Shown here: one piece after another, positions 16,144-25,209 of the stretch
Position numbering within the stretch: the first letter of the stretch is position 1
How the letters are laid out: each line of letters opens with the position of its first letter
Assembly (NCBI GenBank): GCA_964444065.1
Contig: CAYUFL010000016.1
Coordinates: 1 to 36,113, forward strand
DNA from: JBGMEA01 sp964444065
GTDB taxonomy: Bacteria > Bacillota > Clostridia > Eubacteriales > Anaerofustaceae
Direction: 5' to 3'
Length of the DNA stretch: 36,113 bases
Program-made: the position numbers and the translations under genes
Notes under the pieces: generated by a model
The model's input: only the letters and a program-made list of their open reading frames with translations
Told to the model about the DNA's origin: nothing
The model's database searches: none

Positions 16144-16822
16144 TGCATCGACCATTGCGGCCAGCGCTGCTATTCTAGATGAAGAGAAACTGCATGGTGA
16201 GATCTATACGGATTATAAATTGAAACATTCCGAAAAACTGCTTCCGCTTGTCGATGCATTACTGAAAGATCTCAGGATGACGATGCAGCAGATCGATGCT
16301 TTTGCACTCAGCGAGGGACCGGGCTCCTTTACGGGACTTCGAATTGAAGCCGCAACAGCAAAAGCTTTCGCGCACGCCTGCGGCAAACCGATCATCGGGG
16401 TGTCTACATTGGAGGCCTGTGCATATTCCCAGGGGAGATTTAACGGATTCATCTGCCCGATTCTGGATGCGCAGCAAAACAGTGTGTACGGAGCTTTATT
16501 CGAAAATATTGACGGAATGCTTTGCCGTAAAACAGAGGACGCCGCAATACCGCTTATGAATTTGATTGATCGCATTTCCGCCGATTCCGACGTGTTGTTC
16601 TGCGGGGATGCCGTAAAAAAGTTTCAGGAGCAGATCGTGGAACGTATCCCAACGCATGCTTTTTTTACGAATCATATTACGATGATGCCTCGTGCCTCGG
16701 CAGTGGCCGAAATTGCTTTGCATAAAATACAAAACGGAGTCTGCTCGGATTATAAAACTTTTCTGCCGAACTATATCCGTGTATCACAGGCAGAAGCGAA
16801 TTATGAAATTAAACTGAATTGA
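16124..16822 (+). CDS. tsaB: tRNA threonylcarbamoyladenosine biosynthesis protein TsaB
   Basis: The 232-residue partner of TsaD, from the same ASKHA fold but without full catalytic ligands. It begins MLILAIDAST and has HSEKLLPLVDALL and ALSEGPGSFTGLRIEAATAKAFA, all diagnostic. It starts within the end of tsaE with ACGGAGG upstream. Confidence 0.95.
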   Translation: MLILAIDASTIAASAAILDEEKLHGEIYTDYKLKHSEKLLPLVDALLKDLRMTMQQIDAFALSEGPGSFTGLRIEAATAKAFAHACGKPIIGVSTLEACAYSQGRFNGFICPILDAQQNSVYGALFENIDGMLCRKTEDAAIPLMNLIDRISADSDVLFCGDAVKKFQEQIVERIPTHAFFTNHITMMPRASAVAEIALHKIQNGVCSDYKTFLPNYIRVSQAEANYEIKLN

Positions 16823-16835
16823 TGGCGGTAACACG

Positions 16836-17306
16836 ATGAGCAACGATAATAATGACATTTGCATCATTGAAGCGCAATCGTTTCACGTCGGCGCAGTTTC
16901 ACGGACGGAGCAGGAATGCTTCTCTGTCCCATGGAGCGAACAATTGATTGCCGAAGAAATCGGACATCCCGACAGTATATTTCTGTGTGCATATTATAAG
17001 GGAAATTTTGCAGGATTCGGTACATTGAGCAATATTTGCGGGGAAGCTCATATTACCAACTTGGCAGTAAGTACGAGTTACAGAAGGTGCGGAATTGCAT
17101 CCGCAATCATCGACGAATTGATTCTGAAAGCGTATGAAAACAAGATTTTCGAGTTAACGCTGGAAGTGCGTGCATCAAACCAAGAGGCCATTGCGCTGTA
17201 TGAAAAATTCGGATTCCAAACTTTGGGGGTCAGAAGAAAGTATTACACGGACAATAATGAAGACGCTTTGATTATGTGGAAATATCAGAACGGTGAATCG
17301 CGATGA
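16836..17306 (+). CDS. rimI: Ribosomal protein S18-alanine N-acetyltransferase RimI
   Basis: A 156-residue GNAT enzyme. EQECFSVPWSEQLIAEEI and GEAHITNLAVSTSYRRCGIASAIIDEL match RimI, including the acetyl-CoA loop RRCGIA. ALYEKFGFQTLGVRRKYYTDNNEDALIMWK is the typical RimI end. Its place between tsaB and tsaD is the common arrangement in Bacillota. It overlaps the following gene by four bases (ATGA). Confidence 0.92.
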   Translation: MSNDNNDICIIEAQSFHVGAVSRTEQECFSVPWSEQLIAEEIGHPDSIFLCAYYKGNFAGFGTLSNICGEAHITNLAVSTSYRRCGIASAIIDELILKAYENKIFELTLEVRASNQEAIALYEKFGFQTLGVRRKYYTDNNEDALIMWKYQNGESR

Positions 17307-17993
17307 AACAACTGATGCTCTTATTGGTAACTGTAATCATATCCATCAGCCTTTTTTTTATCGGTGTGTATACCGCCATTGAAGCCGTTGGGTATAACGA
17401 TCATTTTTATTACAGTCAATATGTAAAAAATGATACTCCGGAAAACACGGATATCTCATTGGATGATCTGATGTCTATTACGGACGAAATGCAGCTTTTT
17501 TTACAAGGGGAACGGACTGACTTTAATATTTATGCTACAGTTGCGGGCACGTATCAATCTGTTTTTACTCAGGACGAACAGTCCCACATGATGGATGTGC
17601 AGGTACTGTTCCTCCGTTTCCGTTTGATAAGGAATCTTTCGGTTGGGGTGATTGTATTACTTGCTGCGTTTATGATCGTAAAATATCGTTATCGTATGTA
17701 TCGAATACTTCGGACAGCCGGTATCATTGATCTGGTTTTGCTTTGTCTTTTGCTGATAAGCGGAGTGTTCTTTTTTGAGCAAATGTTCATTGCATTTCAT
17801 TATTTGTTCNNNNNNNNNNACCAATATGAATTGGTCATTTGATCCTTTACATAGTGTACTGATCAATATGGTGCCCGAGGAATTTTTCATTGCGGCGGCA
17901 ACTCGCATTGCTGCATACAGTACCGCTTTTTTTATAATAATATCAGTTATTTTCTCTCTACTCGCACGCAAAATAAAACCGTCAGGGAAATAA
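17303..17993 (+). CDS. DUF1461 (TIGR01906-type) integral membrane protein, split by an N gap
   Basis: A membrane protein of about 227 residues and unknown function: an N-terminal helix, a 90-residue outer region ending SHMMDVQVLF, then three further helices. The ten N at 17810-17819 put the two halves in different frames. Before the gap the protein reads MFIAFHYLF; after it TNMNWSFDPLHSVLINMVPEEFF. In this family these are joined as FHxLFF-N-W-DP. Frame is restored if the true gap is 0 or 3 bases (3 would supply the second Phe). So the gene is probably intact and the N count is a placeholder. It sits inside the t6A operon and is likely co-transcribed. Confidence 0.8.
17810..17819. other. Assembly gap (10 N)
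   Basis: Ten N lie within the DUF1461 gene. Frame and family sequence indicate that zero or three bases are really missing. Confidence 0.95.
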
Positions 17994-17996
17994 AGA

Positions 17997-19033
17997 ATGA
18001 AACAATCAATCAATATTTTAGCAATCGAAACATCCTGTGATGAAACCAGTGCCGCTATTATTAGCGACGGCATGCTTTGTTCGAATATTATCGCTTCACA
18101 AATTGATATTCATGCATTATACGGCGGGGTTGTTCCTGAAATTGCATCTCGCAATCACTTGATAAAACTGCCCGAAGTAGTGGACGAAGCTATGTTACAA
18201 GCGCAAATTGGTTTTTCGGATCTTGATGCGATTGCGGTGACGTATGGACCCGGTCTTGTAGGAGCATTGTTGATCGGCGTATCGTACGCAAAAGCACTGG
18301 CTTTCGGACTCGGCAAAAAAATAATCGGAGTGAATCATCTGGCTGGGCATATCAGCGCAAACTTTTTAGCAGGCGCAAAACCGCCGTTTATCTGTCTGGT
18401 GATTTCCGGCGGACATACAATGATTGTTCACGTGAAGGATTATACGGAATTTGAAGTGTTGGGTTCCACGCGTGATGATGCGGCAGGTNNNNNNNNNNTT
18501 TTGACAAAGTAGCGCGCGTGATGGGATTGGGTTATCCCGGTGGTCCAAAACTCGATTTGCTTGCAGAAAGCGGAGATCCTCATTTTATCGAGTTCCCGAG
18601 AGTTATGCTGGAGGAATCTCATTTTGATTTCAGCTTCAGCGGATTGAAGAGCGCGGTACTTAATTTTATCAATCGTGAAACAATGAAAGGCAATGAAATC
18701 AACAAAGCTGATTTATGTGCTTCTTTTCGACAATGCGTTTCAGATATTGTAACGGAAAAAACGATTCGTGCTGCTGAAAAACTTGACATCGGCACTGTTT
18801 GCATTTGCGGCGGCGTCAGTTGTAATTCGCTGATCCGTTCGGAGTTTACCGGAAAATGCGAACGAAAAGGAATAAAATTGTTTATGCCTGATCAGTTGTT
18901 GTGCTCCGACAATGCGGGAATGATTGCTGCTGCGGCATATTTTCAATACAAAAACAACGATTTCGCTGATATCTATCTGAATGCGATGCCGTCTCTGTCT
19001 CTTATGCAAAGCATAAAATCAGATCAGCAGTAA
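17997..19033 (+). CDS. tsaD: tRNA N6-adenosine threonylcarbamoyltransferase TsaD, split by an N gap
   Basis: Catalytic subunit that transfers the threonylcarbamoyl group to A37 of tRNA. It has AIETSCDETSAAI, GGVVPEIASRNHL (metal-binding His follows in the conserved HLAGH at about 117), VISGGHTMIVHV, GSTRDDAAG and, after the gap, FDKVARVMGLGYPGGP. The universally conserved joint is DDAAGEAFDKVAR. Restoring EA requires five missing bases (GARGC pattern), and five also brings the two frames into register, giving 343 residues, the normal length. The ten N at 18489-18498 are therefore a placeholder and the gene is intact. Three bases separate it from DUF1461. Confidence 0.93.
18489..18498. other. 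Assembly gap (10 N)
   Basis: Ten N lie inside tsaD. The conserved protein sequence across the gap predicts that exactly five bases are missing. Confidence 0.95.
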
Positions 19034-19343
19034 AGCCGACCCCATATCCATAACAGATCGGCACGGAACTTTCATATCCGTTATCGGGACAGTAATCAGT
19101 TTATATATTTTTGTTTGATTCTTCCTCGTACTATGATTATTTCTTATATTTTCCAAAACAGGACATTATTTCCTGTAGTCTGATGTTCTTGTGTAACAAA
19201 TTTTATATTTTTATAAATTTGCAATACGATATGTATTAAACTACAATTAATTTCGATTTTAAGTGCGGAGCAGAAACTGACGTATGATATAATGAATTCG
19301 GATTTATTATATTTTATTTGAATAAACGAGAAAGGAGGATTGT
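19034..19343. other. AT-rich intergenic region between tsaD and the PIN-TRAM gene
   Basis: This 310-base stretch has no convincing gene. It contains a weak inverted repeat GCCGA...TCGGC just after tsaD (about 19035-19062) without a T-run. An extended -10 promoter TG-A-TATAAT is at 19285-19293. The AAAGGAGG ribosome site of the next gene is at its end. I see no other structure. Confidence 0.6.
19285..19293 (+). promoter_or_regulatory. Extended -10 promoter of the PIN-TRAM gene
   Basis: TG-A-TATAAT, a perfect -10 hexamer (19288-19293) with TG extension. No good -35 hexamer is seen. Confidence 0.6.
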
Positions 19344-20444
19344 ATGCTGCTCAAATTTATTTATTTTATTGTTGGCTTTATATCGGGTTATCAGATCGGA
19401 CCTCTGATTTATAATCTGGACTACATTATGAACTTGCTGAATTGGAATCTTCCTGATAATACTGCGAAATTAATTTTATCTCTGATTTTTGGACTTATTG
19501 TTGGAATTATTTTTCTCATTCTTATCCCTGCACTTGCGCATGCATTCAGGAATGTTTCAAAAAAATGGACCAAAGACCTGAAAAATGTTTCTTTACCTCA
19601 AATGATTATGTTCGTCGTTGCACTTATTATTGCTCTTGTTGTAGCCGCTCTTATTTGCAGCCCGATTTATAAACTCGAATTGCCTTCGTTCCTCAGGGTA
19701 ATCATTGTTATTCTGATTTATTCTTTGATGATTTACGGCAGTGTTTTGATCGTAAATCTCAAATTTTCCGATTTGGAGTTTTTGTTTAAAAATACCTTCA
19801 ATCGCGAAAACAAAGAAGAACCGAAACAGAAGGCAAACAAACGTCATGTACAGGTTGTACCGAAAGTGCTTGATACAAGCGTCATTATCGATGGCAGAGT
19901 CTTTGATATCCTTAAGACAGGCTTTGTGGAAGGTCCGATTGTTATCCCGACGTTTGTTTTGGATGAATTGCAATATATTGCGGATTCATCGGATGGACTG
20001 AAGCGAAACAGAGGACGAAGAGGGCTTGATATCCTGAATAAAATTCAAAAGGAATTGCCGATCGAAGTCGTCATATCCGAGAAGAATTATCCGGATATCA
20101 GCGAAGTTGATTCGAAACTGCTTCGTTTGGCTCGCGACATGAAAGGTAAAGTCGTCACCAACGATTACAATCTCAACAAAATAGCGGAATTCCACGGGGT
20201 GGATGTGTTGAACACGAATGATCTTTCCAATGCTGTGAAAACAGTCGTACTTCCGGGAGAAGAGATGCCCGTACTGGTGATCAGGGAAGGGAAAGAATCA
20301 AATCAAGGCGTTGCATATCTGGATGACGGGACAATGATTGTTGTCGAAGGCGGTCGGAATCTGATTGGGAAAACAATACATGTTGTAGTAACAAGTGTAT
20401 TGCAGACGTCTGCAGGAAGAATGATATTCGCAAAACCAATGTAA
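19344..20444 (+). CDS. PIN and TRAM domain membrane protein (YacL-like)
   Basis: A 366-residue protein. Four N-terminal membrane helices (residues about 1-140) are followed by a PIN nuclease domain (about 172-290; VLDTSVIIDGRVFD, FVLDELQYIADSSD, VVTNDYNLNKIAEF supply the acidic metal ligands). A C-terminal TRAM domain (about 305-366; GVAYLDDGTMIVVEGGRNLIGK) probably binds RNA. The family is widespread in Bacillota, usually near cysS or ispD, but its substrate is not established. The start follows AAAGGAGG. Confidence 0.92.
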   Translation: MLLKFIYFIVGFISGYQIGPLIYNLDYIMNLLNWNLPDNTAKLILSLIFGLIVGIIFLILIPALAHAFRNVSKKWTKDLKNVSLPQMIMFVVALIIALVVAALICSPIYKLELPSFLRVIIVILIYSLMIYGSVLIVNLKFSDLEFLFKNTFNRENKEEPKQKANKRHVQVVPKVLDTSVIIDGRVFDILKTGFVEGPIVIPTFVLDELQYIADSSDGLKRNRGRRGLDILNKIQKELPIEVVISEKNYPDISEVDSKLLRLARDMKGKVVTNDYNLNKIAEFHGVDVLNTNDLSNAVKTVVLPGEEMPVLVIREGKESNQGVAYLDDGTMIVVEGGRNLIGKTIHVVVTSVLQTSAGRMIFAKPM

Positions 20445-20474
20445 AACAAAACGATAGCAAATAGGCTTATAAAT

Positions 20475-20512
20475 AAAAAATCAGACACAATCAAAAAGTG
20501 TCTGATTTTTTT
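20475..20512. terminator. Bidirectional terminator between the PIN-TRAM gene and udk
   Basis: ATCAGACAC (20480-20488) pairs with GTGTCTGAT (20498-20506). It is flanked by an A-run on the left and a T-run on the right, so it can serve the plus-strand PIN-TRAM gene and the minus-strand udk. Confidence 0.9.
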
Positions 20513-20565
20513 ATGGAAATGTTGTTTGGTTATGAACCCTGTTGGATATCGCACAATAACAGCAA

Positions 20566-21183
20566 TCATTCTTTGATAATTGAATCGATTCGATTTATAA
20601 TCATTTCAAGCGCGACACGATTGTATCCGCCTTCGGGCACGATGATGTCTGCATATTTTTTGCTGGGTTCGACAAATTGTTCGTGCATTGGTTTAACTGT
20701 AGATGTATATTGTTTGACCACGGAGTCCAAATCCCGTCCCCGCTCCTTTACATCACGCAGTAATCGACGGATCAATCGAAGATCCGAGTCAGTATCAACA
20801 AAAATCTTGATATCCATCATGTCACGCAGATTCTTATTTTCAAAAATTAGAATTCCTTCGACAATAATTACATTTTTCGGCTGAATGTGAATGGTTTCTT
20901 TTGTCCGATTGTTTAGGACAAAGGAATAAACCGGACAATCGATCGGCATACGGTTTTTTAATTTTTTTAAATCATCGATCATCAGTTCTGTATCGAATGC
21001 GTTCGGATGATCATAATTGAGCGATATACGCTCCTCCATGCTTAACGCATCGTTGCATTTATAATAACTGTCATGACAAAGGAACGTTACCTCATCCCGA
21101 AATGTGTTGATAATGCGATTGGAAATCGTCGTTTTACCCGATCCGCTGCCGCCGGCTATTCCGATAATAATAGGTTCTTTCAT
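20566..21183 (-). CDS. udk: Uridine kinase
   Basis: Phosphorylates uridine/cytidine for pyrimidine salvage. The 205-residue product begins MKEPIIIGIAGGSGSGKTT with the P-loop. It continues with HDSYYK, YDHPNAFDTELM, CPVYSF and IIVEGILIFEN, all classic for Udk. The start at 21183 is chosen because AGGAGGAACAA lies directly before it; an 11-residue longer form has no ribosome site. It is transcribed opposite to its left neighbour, and is downstream of ilvD on the same strand. Confidence 0.94.
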   Translation of the reverse strand: MKEPIIIGIAGGSGSGKTTISNRIINTFRDEVTFLCHDSYYKCNDALSMEERISLNYDHPNAFDTELMIDDLKKLKNRMPIDCPVYSFVLNNRTKETIHIQPKNVIIVEGILIFENKNLRDMMDIKIFVDTDSDLRLIRRLLRDVKERGRDLDSVVKQYTSTVKPMHEQFVEPSKKYADIIVPEGGYNRVALEMIINRIDSIIKE

Positions 21184-21318
21184 TTGTTCCTCCGTCTTTC
21201 TGTGATGAAAAAACACCTTCAGAAAGAATTATAAATTGGATGATGAGACAATTCAAGCATTTTCAATTTTCTCCCGCTTACAAAGCAAAGACATGATCGG
21301 TTTGTTGCGCTTGAATGA

Positions 21319-23001
21319 TTACTCCAGTATGGCGCCTTCGCTTGCAGAATGAACCAATTTCGCATAGCGGGCGAGATATCCCGAGATATCGCTCTTTGGT
21401 TCGTATTTCCATTCCGCACGGCGCGCTGACAGCGCTTCGTCACTCACATGCAGTTCCAGTGAGTGGCTTAGGATGTCTATTGTGATTTTATCGCCGTCTT
21501 TTATCAATGCAATCGGACCTCCTGCCGCCGCTTCCGGCGAAATGTGACCGACAAAGCAACCGTTGTTCGTACCGGAGAATCGTCCGTCGGTAATCAGCGC
21601 GGTAGTCTTGTTGAGTCCCTGTCCATACAGCATTTTCAGTGGTAGATACATCTCACGCATGCCGGGTCCGCCTTTGGGACCTTCATACCGGATCACAATT
21701 ACATCGCCTGCTTTTATTTTTTGCAGTTTGATCGCGTCAATACAATCGCTTTCTTTGTCGAAGCAAACAGCAGTACCGGTGAAAAGACGCGCTTCTTCAG
21801 CAATTGCAGCGGGCTTGGCGACGCCGCTTTCGGGTGCGATGTTTCCTCTCATGATTGCAAGACCACCCAGCGTGCTGTGCGGATTCTCTACCGATTTGAT
21901 TACTTCCGGATTTGCCGGGTAAAGGCTGACAAATTCTTCCAGATTCTTATCCAAACTTTGCATATTGACGGTCATTACGTCTGTATGAAGAAATCTTCGG
22001 ATCGATTTCATTACCTCCGGAATGCCTCCCGCCTTGTAGAGATCTTCGCAATCATAAATCAGAGATGCCGGATTAATTTTTGCGACAAGCGGTATGATGT
22101 TACTGAATTTATCAAATGAATTCAGTATTTCCTGTGTATCAAATCCCAGCTCATGTGCCAGCGCACAGCAGTGAATCACAGCGTTCGTTGAGCCGCCGAT
22201 TGCCATGAGTACCATGATGGCATTCTCGATGGCATCCTTTGTCATGATGCGGCGGGAGGTTAATCCCTGTTCGACCATTTGCACAATTTTTTCTCCGCTG
22301 TGAAATGCGCATCGAAAGCGCTCGTGGTAAACTGCGGGGATGAGACCTCCGTTCGGCAATGTCATGCCGAGTGCTTCTCCGAAGGAACACATTGTATTTG
22401 CAGTGCCCATAAATTGACAAGATCCGCAGGTGGGTGCGCATGAGGTTGTTAAATTTTGCAATTGCTCGTATGTGATTTGATTGGTTTGATACATGCCGAT
22501 GCCTTCAGAAATCGTAGTGGTGTCACTTTTTATTTTGTGCGCGAATGGCGGTGCAGAACTCATACATCCTCCCGGCACAAAGATTGCGGGGATATCCAGC
22601 CGCGCGGCAGCCATTAACATACCCGGAACGATTTTATCGCAGCTTGCCAGCAATACGATTCCGTCCAATTTATGTGCGCGCGCTTGGATTTCAATGCTGT
22701 CGGCAATATTATCCCTTGAAGGCAATACATAGTTGGCACCCATATGATTGTCCGAGATTCCGTCACAGCATGCGATCACGCCGAATTCTACAGGGGTGCC
22801 GCCGCCGCGATAAATGCCGTTGCTGACACTTTCCGCTACTTTGCGCAGATTTGTATGACCCGGAACCATGTCGTTGAACGAGTTTGCAATTCCGATGATC
22901 GGGCGGGAAAGATCATCATCCGTGAAACCGCTGGCTTTGTAACATGTTTTGTTGGAGATATACTCGAGTTGATTAAAAAATCCGATATCATTTTCAGGCA
23001 T
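21319..23001 (-). CDS. ilvD: Dihydroxy-acid dehydratase
   Basis: Dehydrates dihydroxy acids to 2-oxoisovalerate and 2-oxo-3-methylvalerate, the penultimate step of valine and isoleucine synthesis. The 560-residue product has the Fe-S cluster cysteines in LLASCDKIVPGML and PTCGSCQFMGTANTM, and a C-terminal GRFSGTNNGCFVGHISPEA, all expected. AAAGGA precedes the ATG at 23001; a TTG six codons upstream is less likely. It is a lone ilv gene here, with no T-box in its roughly 100-base upstream region, unlike the operon at 30.5 kb. Confidence 0.95.
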   Translation of the reverse strand: MPENDIGFFNQLEYISNKTCYKASGFTDDDLSRPIIGIANSFNDMVPGHTNLRKVAESVSNGIYRGGGTPVEFGVIACCDGISDNHMGANYVLPSRDNIADSIEIQARAHKLDGIVLLASCDKIVPGMLMAAARLDIPAIFVPGGCMSSAPPFAHKIKSDTTTISEGIGMYQTNQITYEQLQNLTTSCAPTCGSCQFMGTANTMCSFGEALGMTLPNGGLIPAVYHERFRCAFHSGEKIVQMVEQGLTSRRIMTKDAIENAIMVLMAIGGSTNAVIHCCALAHELGFDTQEILNSFDKFSNIIPLVAKINPASLIYDCEDLYKAGGIPEVMKSIRRFLHTDVMTVNMQSLDKNLEEFVSLYPANPEVIKSVENPHSTLGGLAIMRGNIAPESGVAKPAAIAEEARLFTGTAVCFDKESDCIDAIKLQKIKAGDVIVIRYEGPKGGPGMREMYLPLKMLYGQGLNKTTALITDGRFSGTNNGCFVGHISPEAAAGGPIALIKDGDKITIDILSHSLELHVSDEALSARRAEWKYEPKSDISGYLARYAKLVHSASEGAILE

Positions 23002-23098
23002 ATTGTTAAGTCCTTTCAAATTAATATACTGGCTTAAAATAATCTATGAGGAAAATTTTATCTTTCACATCGTGGTTTCGATTGATCATACATGAGAT

Positions 23099-23434
23099 TT
23101 AAGATCCTGTGATATCTTTCCGTTCCGGTGTAAAATATTCCAACCATGTTAAATCTTCCATGATTTGTGCAAAAGCGTGGGGAACATTTGATGCAATCAT
23201 GACAGTGTCCCCGGATTTGACAAATACGAATTCATCGCCGTTCTGAAATTGTCCTTCTCCCGATAAAATATAAATGACCTGTTCGTGCGGATGGTCATGC
23301 GTCTTTGATTCCGTTCCTTTGCGTCCCCACATTTTTGTCAACGTATAGTTTTCGGTATACGCAAGCAACTGACGATAAACGCCTTTTTGCAACTCTACTT
23401 TGTTCTGTACATCTGCCTTCCTGTTACTATCCAT
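23099..23434 (-). CDS. Small cupin domain protein
   Basis: A single-domain cupin of 111 residues. Motif 1 reads DHPHEQVIYILSGEGQFQNG with the metal-ligand His/His/Glu, and motif 2 ends NVPHAFAQIMEDLTWLEYFTP. These proteins bind a divalent metal and can be isomerases, dioxygenases or sensors; the role cannot be told. Two adjacent ATG codons follow AGGAGG, and the second (23434) has the better spacing. It lies just upstream of ilvD on the same strand and may be co-transcribed. Confidence 0.85.
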   Translation of the reverse strand: MDSNRKADVQNKVELQKGVYRQLLAYTENYTLTKMWGRKGTESKTHDHPHEQVIYILSGEGQFQNGDEFVFVKSGDTVMIASNVPHAFAQIMEDLTWLEYFTPERKDITGS

Positions 23435-23598
23435 CATTATCCTCCTTGTGCTGATCCTATTATACCGTATCGGACGGAATCGTGTAATTAATATCAATAA
23501 ATTTATTTCGAATACAATATTTAATATTATTGAAAATATAAATCGAATTATTCGGATGATTACGATTCGAGCAAAACCTTCCTATGTGCAACATAATT

Positions 23599-23607
23599 TG
23601 TTATACT
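23599..23607 (+). promoter_or_regulatory. Extended -10 promoter of nfo
   Basis: TG-T-TATACT (TG 23599-23600, TATACT 23602-23607), about 25 bases before the ATG; -35 is poor. Confidence 0.5.
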
Positions 23608-23632
23608 TACGCTAAATAGAGGAGTAAACAGT

Positions 23633-24475
23633 ATGACATACAGTATCGGAGCTCATCTTTCTATCGCAAACGGCTATGAAAAAGCAGCTTTGACTGCAAT
23701 ACAAACAGGTGCCAACACGTTCCAGTTTTTTACACGAAATCCCCGCGGCGGTGCTGCCAAAGCATTTGATGCCGATGATGTGAATGCACTGGAGATAATC
23801 ATGCAGGAGCATCATTTTGCCCCGCTGTTGGCACACGCGCCATACACCATTAATATGGCAAGCGACAGGGATGAGGTGCGCAGCAAAGGGGTCGAATTAC
23901 TGAAGAGTGACTTGCAGTTACTGCAAAAATTACCGTGCAAACTCTATAACATACATCCGGGCAGCAGACAAACTGCAACATACGAAACAGGTATGAACCG
24001 TATTGCTGCTTGCATCAATGAAATATCATCAGATATGAATGGTATTGCACTGCTCCTGGAAACCATGAGCGGCAGCGGAAGCGAAGTCGGTGGTACCTTC
24101 GAAGAACTGCGGGAATTGATTGACAGAGTTGATCATCGCATACAGATAGGCGTTTGTCTTGATACTTGTCATGTGTATTGTGCGGGTTACGATATCGCAA
24201 ACGATACGGATGGGGTCTTGACAAAATTTGACAGAATAGTCGGGCTTAACCGTCTGCGCGCCGTACATCTGAACGATTCAAAAAATCCGATCCGTTCCCA
24301 TAAAGACCGACATGAGAAAATCGGTGAAGGAACAATAGGAATAACAGGGTTCGAGCGCATTATTAATCATCCCGCTTTGGTAAATCTGCCGATGTTTCTG
24401 GAAACACCGAATGAAATCAACGGTTATGCTGATGAAATCAAGATATTGAAAAACTTGAGACAAAAAAGAGAATAA
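23633..24475 (+). CDS. nfo: Endonuclease IV (apurinic/apyrimidinic endonuclease)
   Basis: Cleaves DNA at abasic sites in base-excision repair, using three Zn ions. The 280-residue TIM-barrel protein has IGAHLSIANGYEKAA, FFTRNPRGG, HAPYTINMAS, IHPGS, LLETMSGSGSEVGG, CLDTCHVYCAGYD and HLNDSKNPIRSHKDRHEKIGEG, all the Nfo signatures with metal ligands. The start follows AGAGGAG. It appears to be a single-gene unit. Confidence 0.96.
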   Translation: MTYSIGAHLSIANGYEKAALTAIQTGANTFQFFTRNPRGGAAKAFDADDVNALEIIMQEHHFAPLLAHAPYTINMASDRDEVRSKGVELLKSDLQLLQKLPCKLYNIHPGSRQTATYETGMNRIAACINEISSDMNGIALLLETMSGSGSEVGGTFEELRELIDRVDHRIQIGVCLDTCHVYCAGYDIANDTDGVLTKFDRIVGLNRLRAVHLNDSKNPIRSHKDRHEKIGEGTIGITGFERIINHPALVNLPMFLETPNEINGYADEIKILKNLRQKRE

Positions 24476-24579
24476 ACGGTTATTTGAGACATTTATTTAA
24501 TTTGATATATAATTTTGGCATTGTTTCGATATTAAACAAATAAATTAATTGAAGTTGCCTTTGCAATCAAAGAATTATG

Positions 24580-24608
24580 TTGCACAAACATTACAATAAT
24601 GATAAAAT
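24580..24608 (+). promoter_or_regulatory. Promoter of the lipoprotein gene
   Basis: TTGCAC at 24580-24585 and TAAAAT at 24603-24608 with 17-base spacing, plus a TG extension at 24600-24601. The leader would be only about 10 bases. Confidence 0.6.
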
Positions 24609-24622
24609 GAAAAGAAAATTTC

Positions 24623-25192
24623 ATGATGAATATTAAAAAAATAGTTATTCCTCTTTTTACAATTTTACTGACTTTTTTTGTTTCTTCCTGCGGCTCACAA
24701 GAAACATACACAAATGATACCTACGGATATTCTTTCCGTATCGAGGATGAAAAGAGTGTCAGCGGAAATGACGATGCGCTTGTTGTGAAACTGTCCGATG
24801 AAGTAACTGCAGCGATTTATGCTGGCGATGCTGTGAGTTATGCAGATGCGTATTATCTGACGATCGACACACCCGACGAGCTTGATCTTCACAGTGGTGC
24901 GTTTGAAGCAAATTATAATAATACATTGTTTGTTTCTCAAATGTTGGATTATCTTTTTGCAGATTCCGAACAGGGAATTCGTCCTTATGCTGTTCGTCAA
25001 TCTGCATTGAACGGAATCAGCGCGTGGCAGGCAGATTTCACATCAGAAAAAGATACGGTGAATGGTACCATATATGTTACTGTGCAGGATGCGAACAGTT
25101 ATATTATTGTTATCTATCTATTCGACAGTTATGACAATCGACATCTTTACGATCATATCATAAACCGATTTATTGAAAATTTTGAATTTTGA
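24623..25192 (+). CDS. Predicted lipoprotein of unknown function
   Basis: The 189-residue product has a type II signal peptide: Lys-rich start, hydrophobic stretch IVIPLFTILLTFFV, and lipobox VSSC with the lipidated Cys near residue 23. The mature part is acidic and begins with a segment YTNDTYGYSFRI. That resembles the start of PsbP-like or DUF-type lipoproteins, though I cannot place it. It would be anchored outside the membrane. The ATG-ATG start has no strong ribosome site. The DUF1015 gene follows after 17 bases and may be co-transcribed. Confidence 0.8.
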   Translation: MMNIKKIVIPLFTILLTFFVSSCGSQETYTNDTYGYSFRIEDEKSVSGNDDALVVKLSDEVTAAIYAGDAVSYADAYYLTIDTPDELDLHSGAFEANYNNTLFVSQMLDYLFADSEQGIRPYAVRQSALNGISAWQADFTSEKDTVNGTIYVTVQDANSYIIVIYLFDSYDNRHLYDHIINRFIENFEF

Positions 25193-25209
25193 GTTCATTT
25201 GGAGGATAC

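Noticed and set aside
17303..19033. Frameshifted pseudogenes in the DUF1461 and tsaD genes
   Set aside because: The frame changes coincide exactly with the two runs of ten N. Conserved protein sequence on both sides joins correctly with 0 or 3 and with 5 bases.
19034..19343. Unlisted gene or RNA in the 310-base gap after tsaD
   Set aside because: Only short AT-rich frames and a weak inverted repeat are present; apart from the promoter at its end I see no supportable feature.
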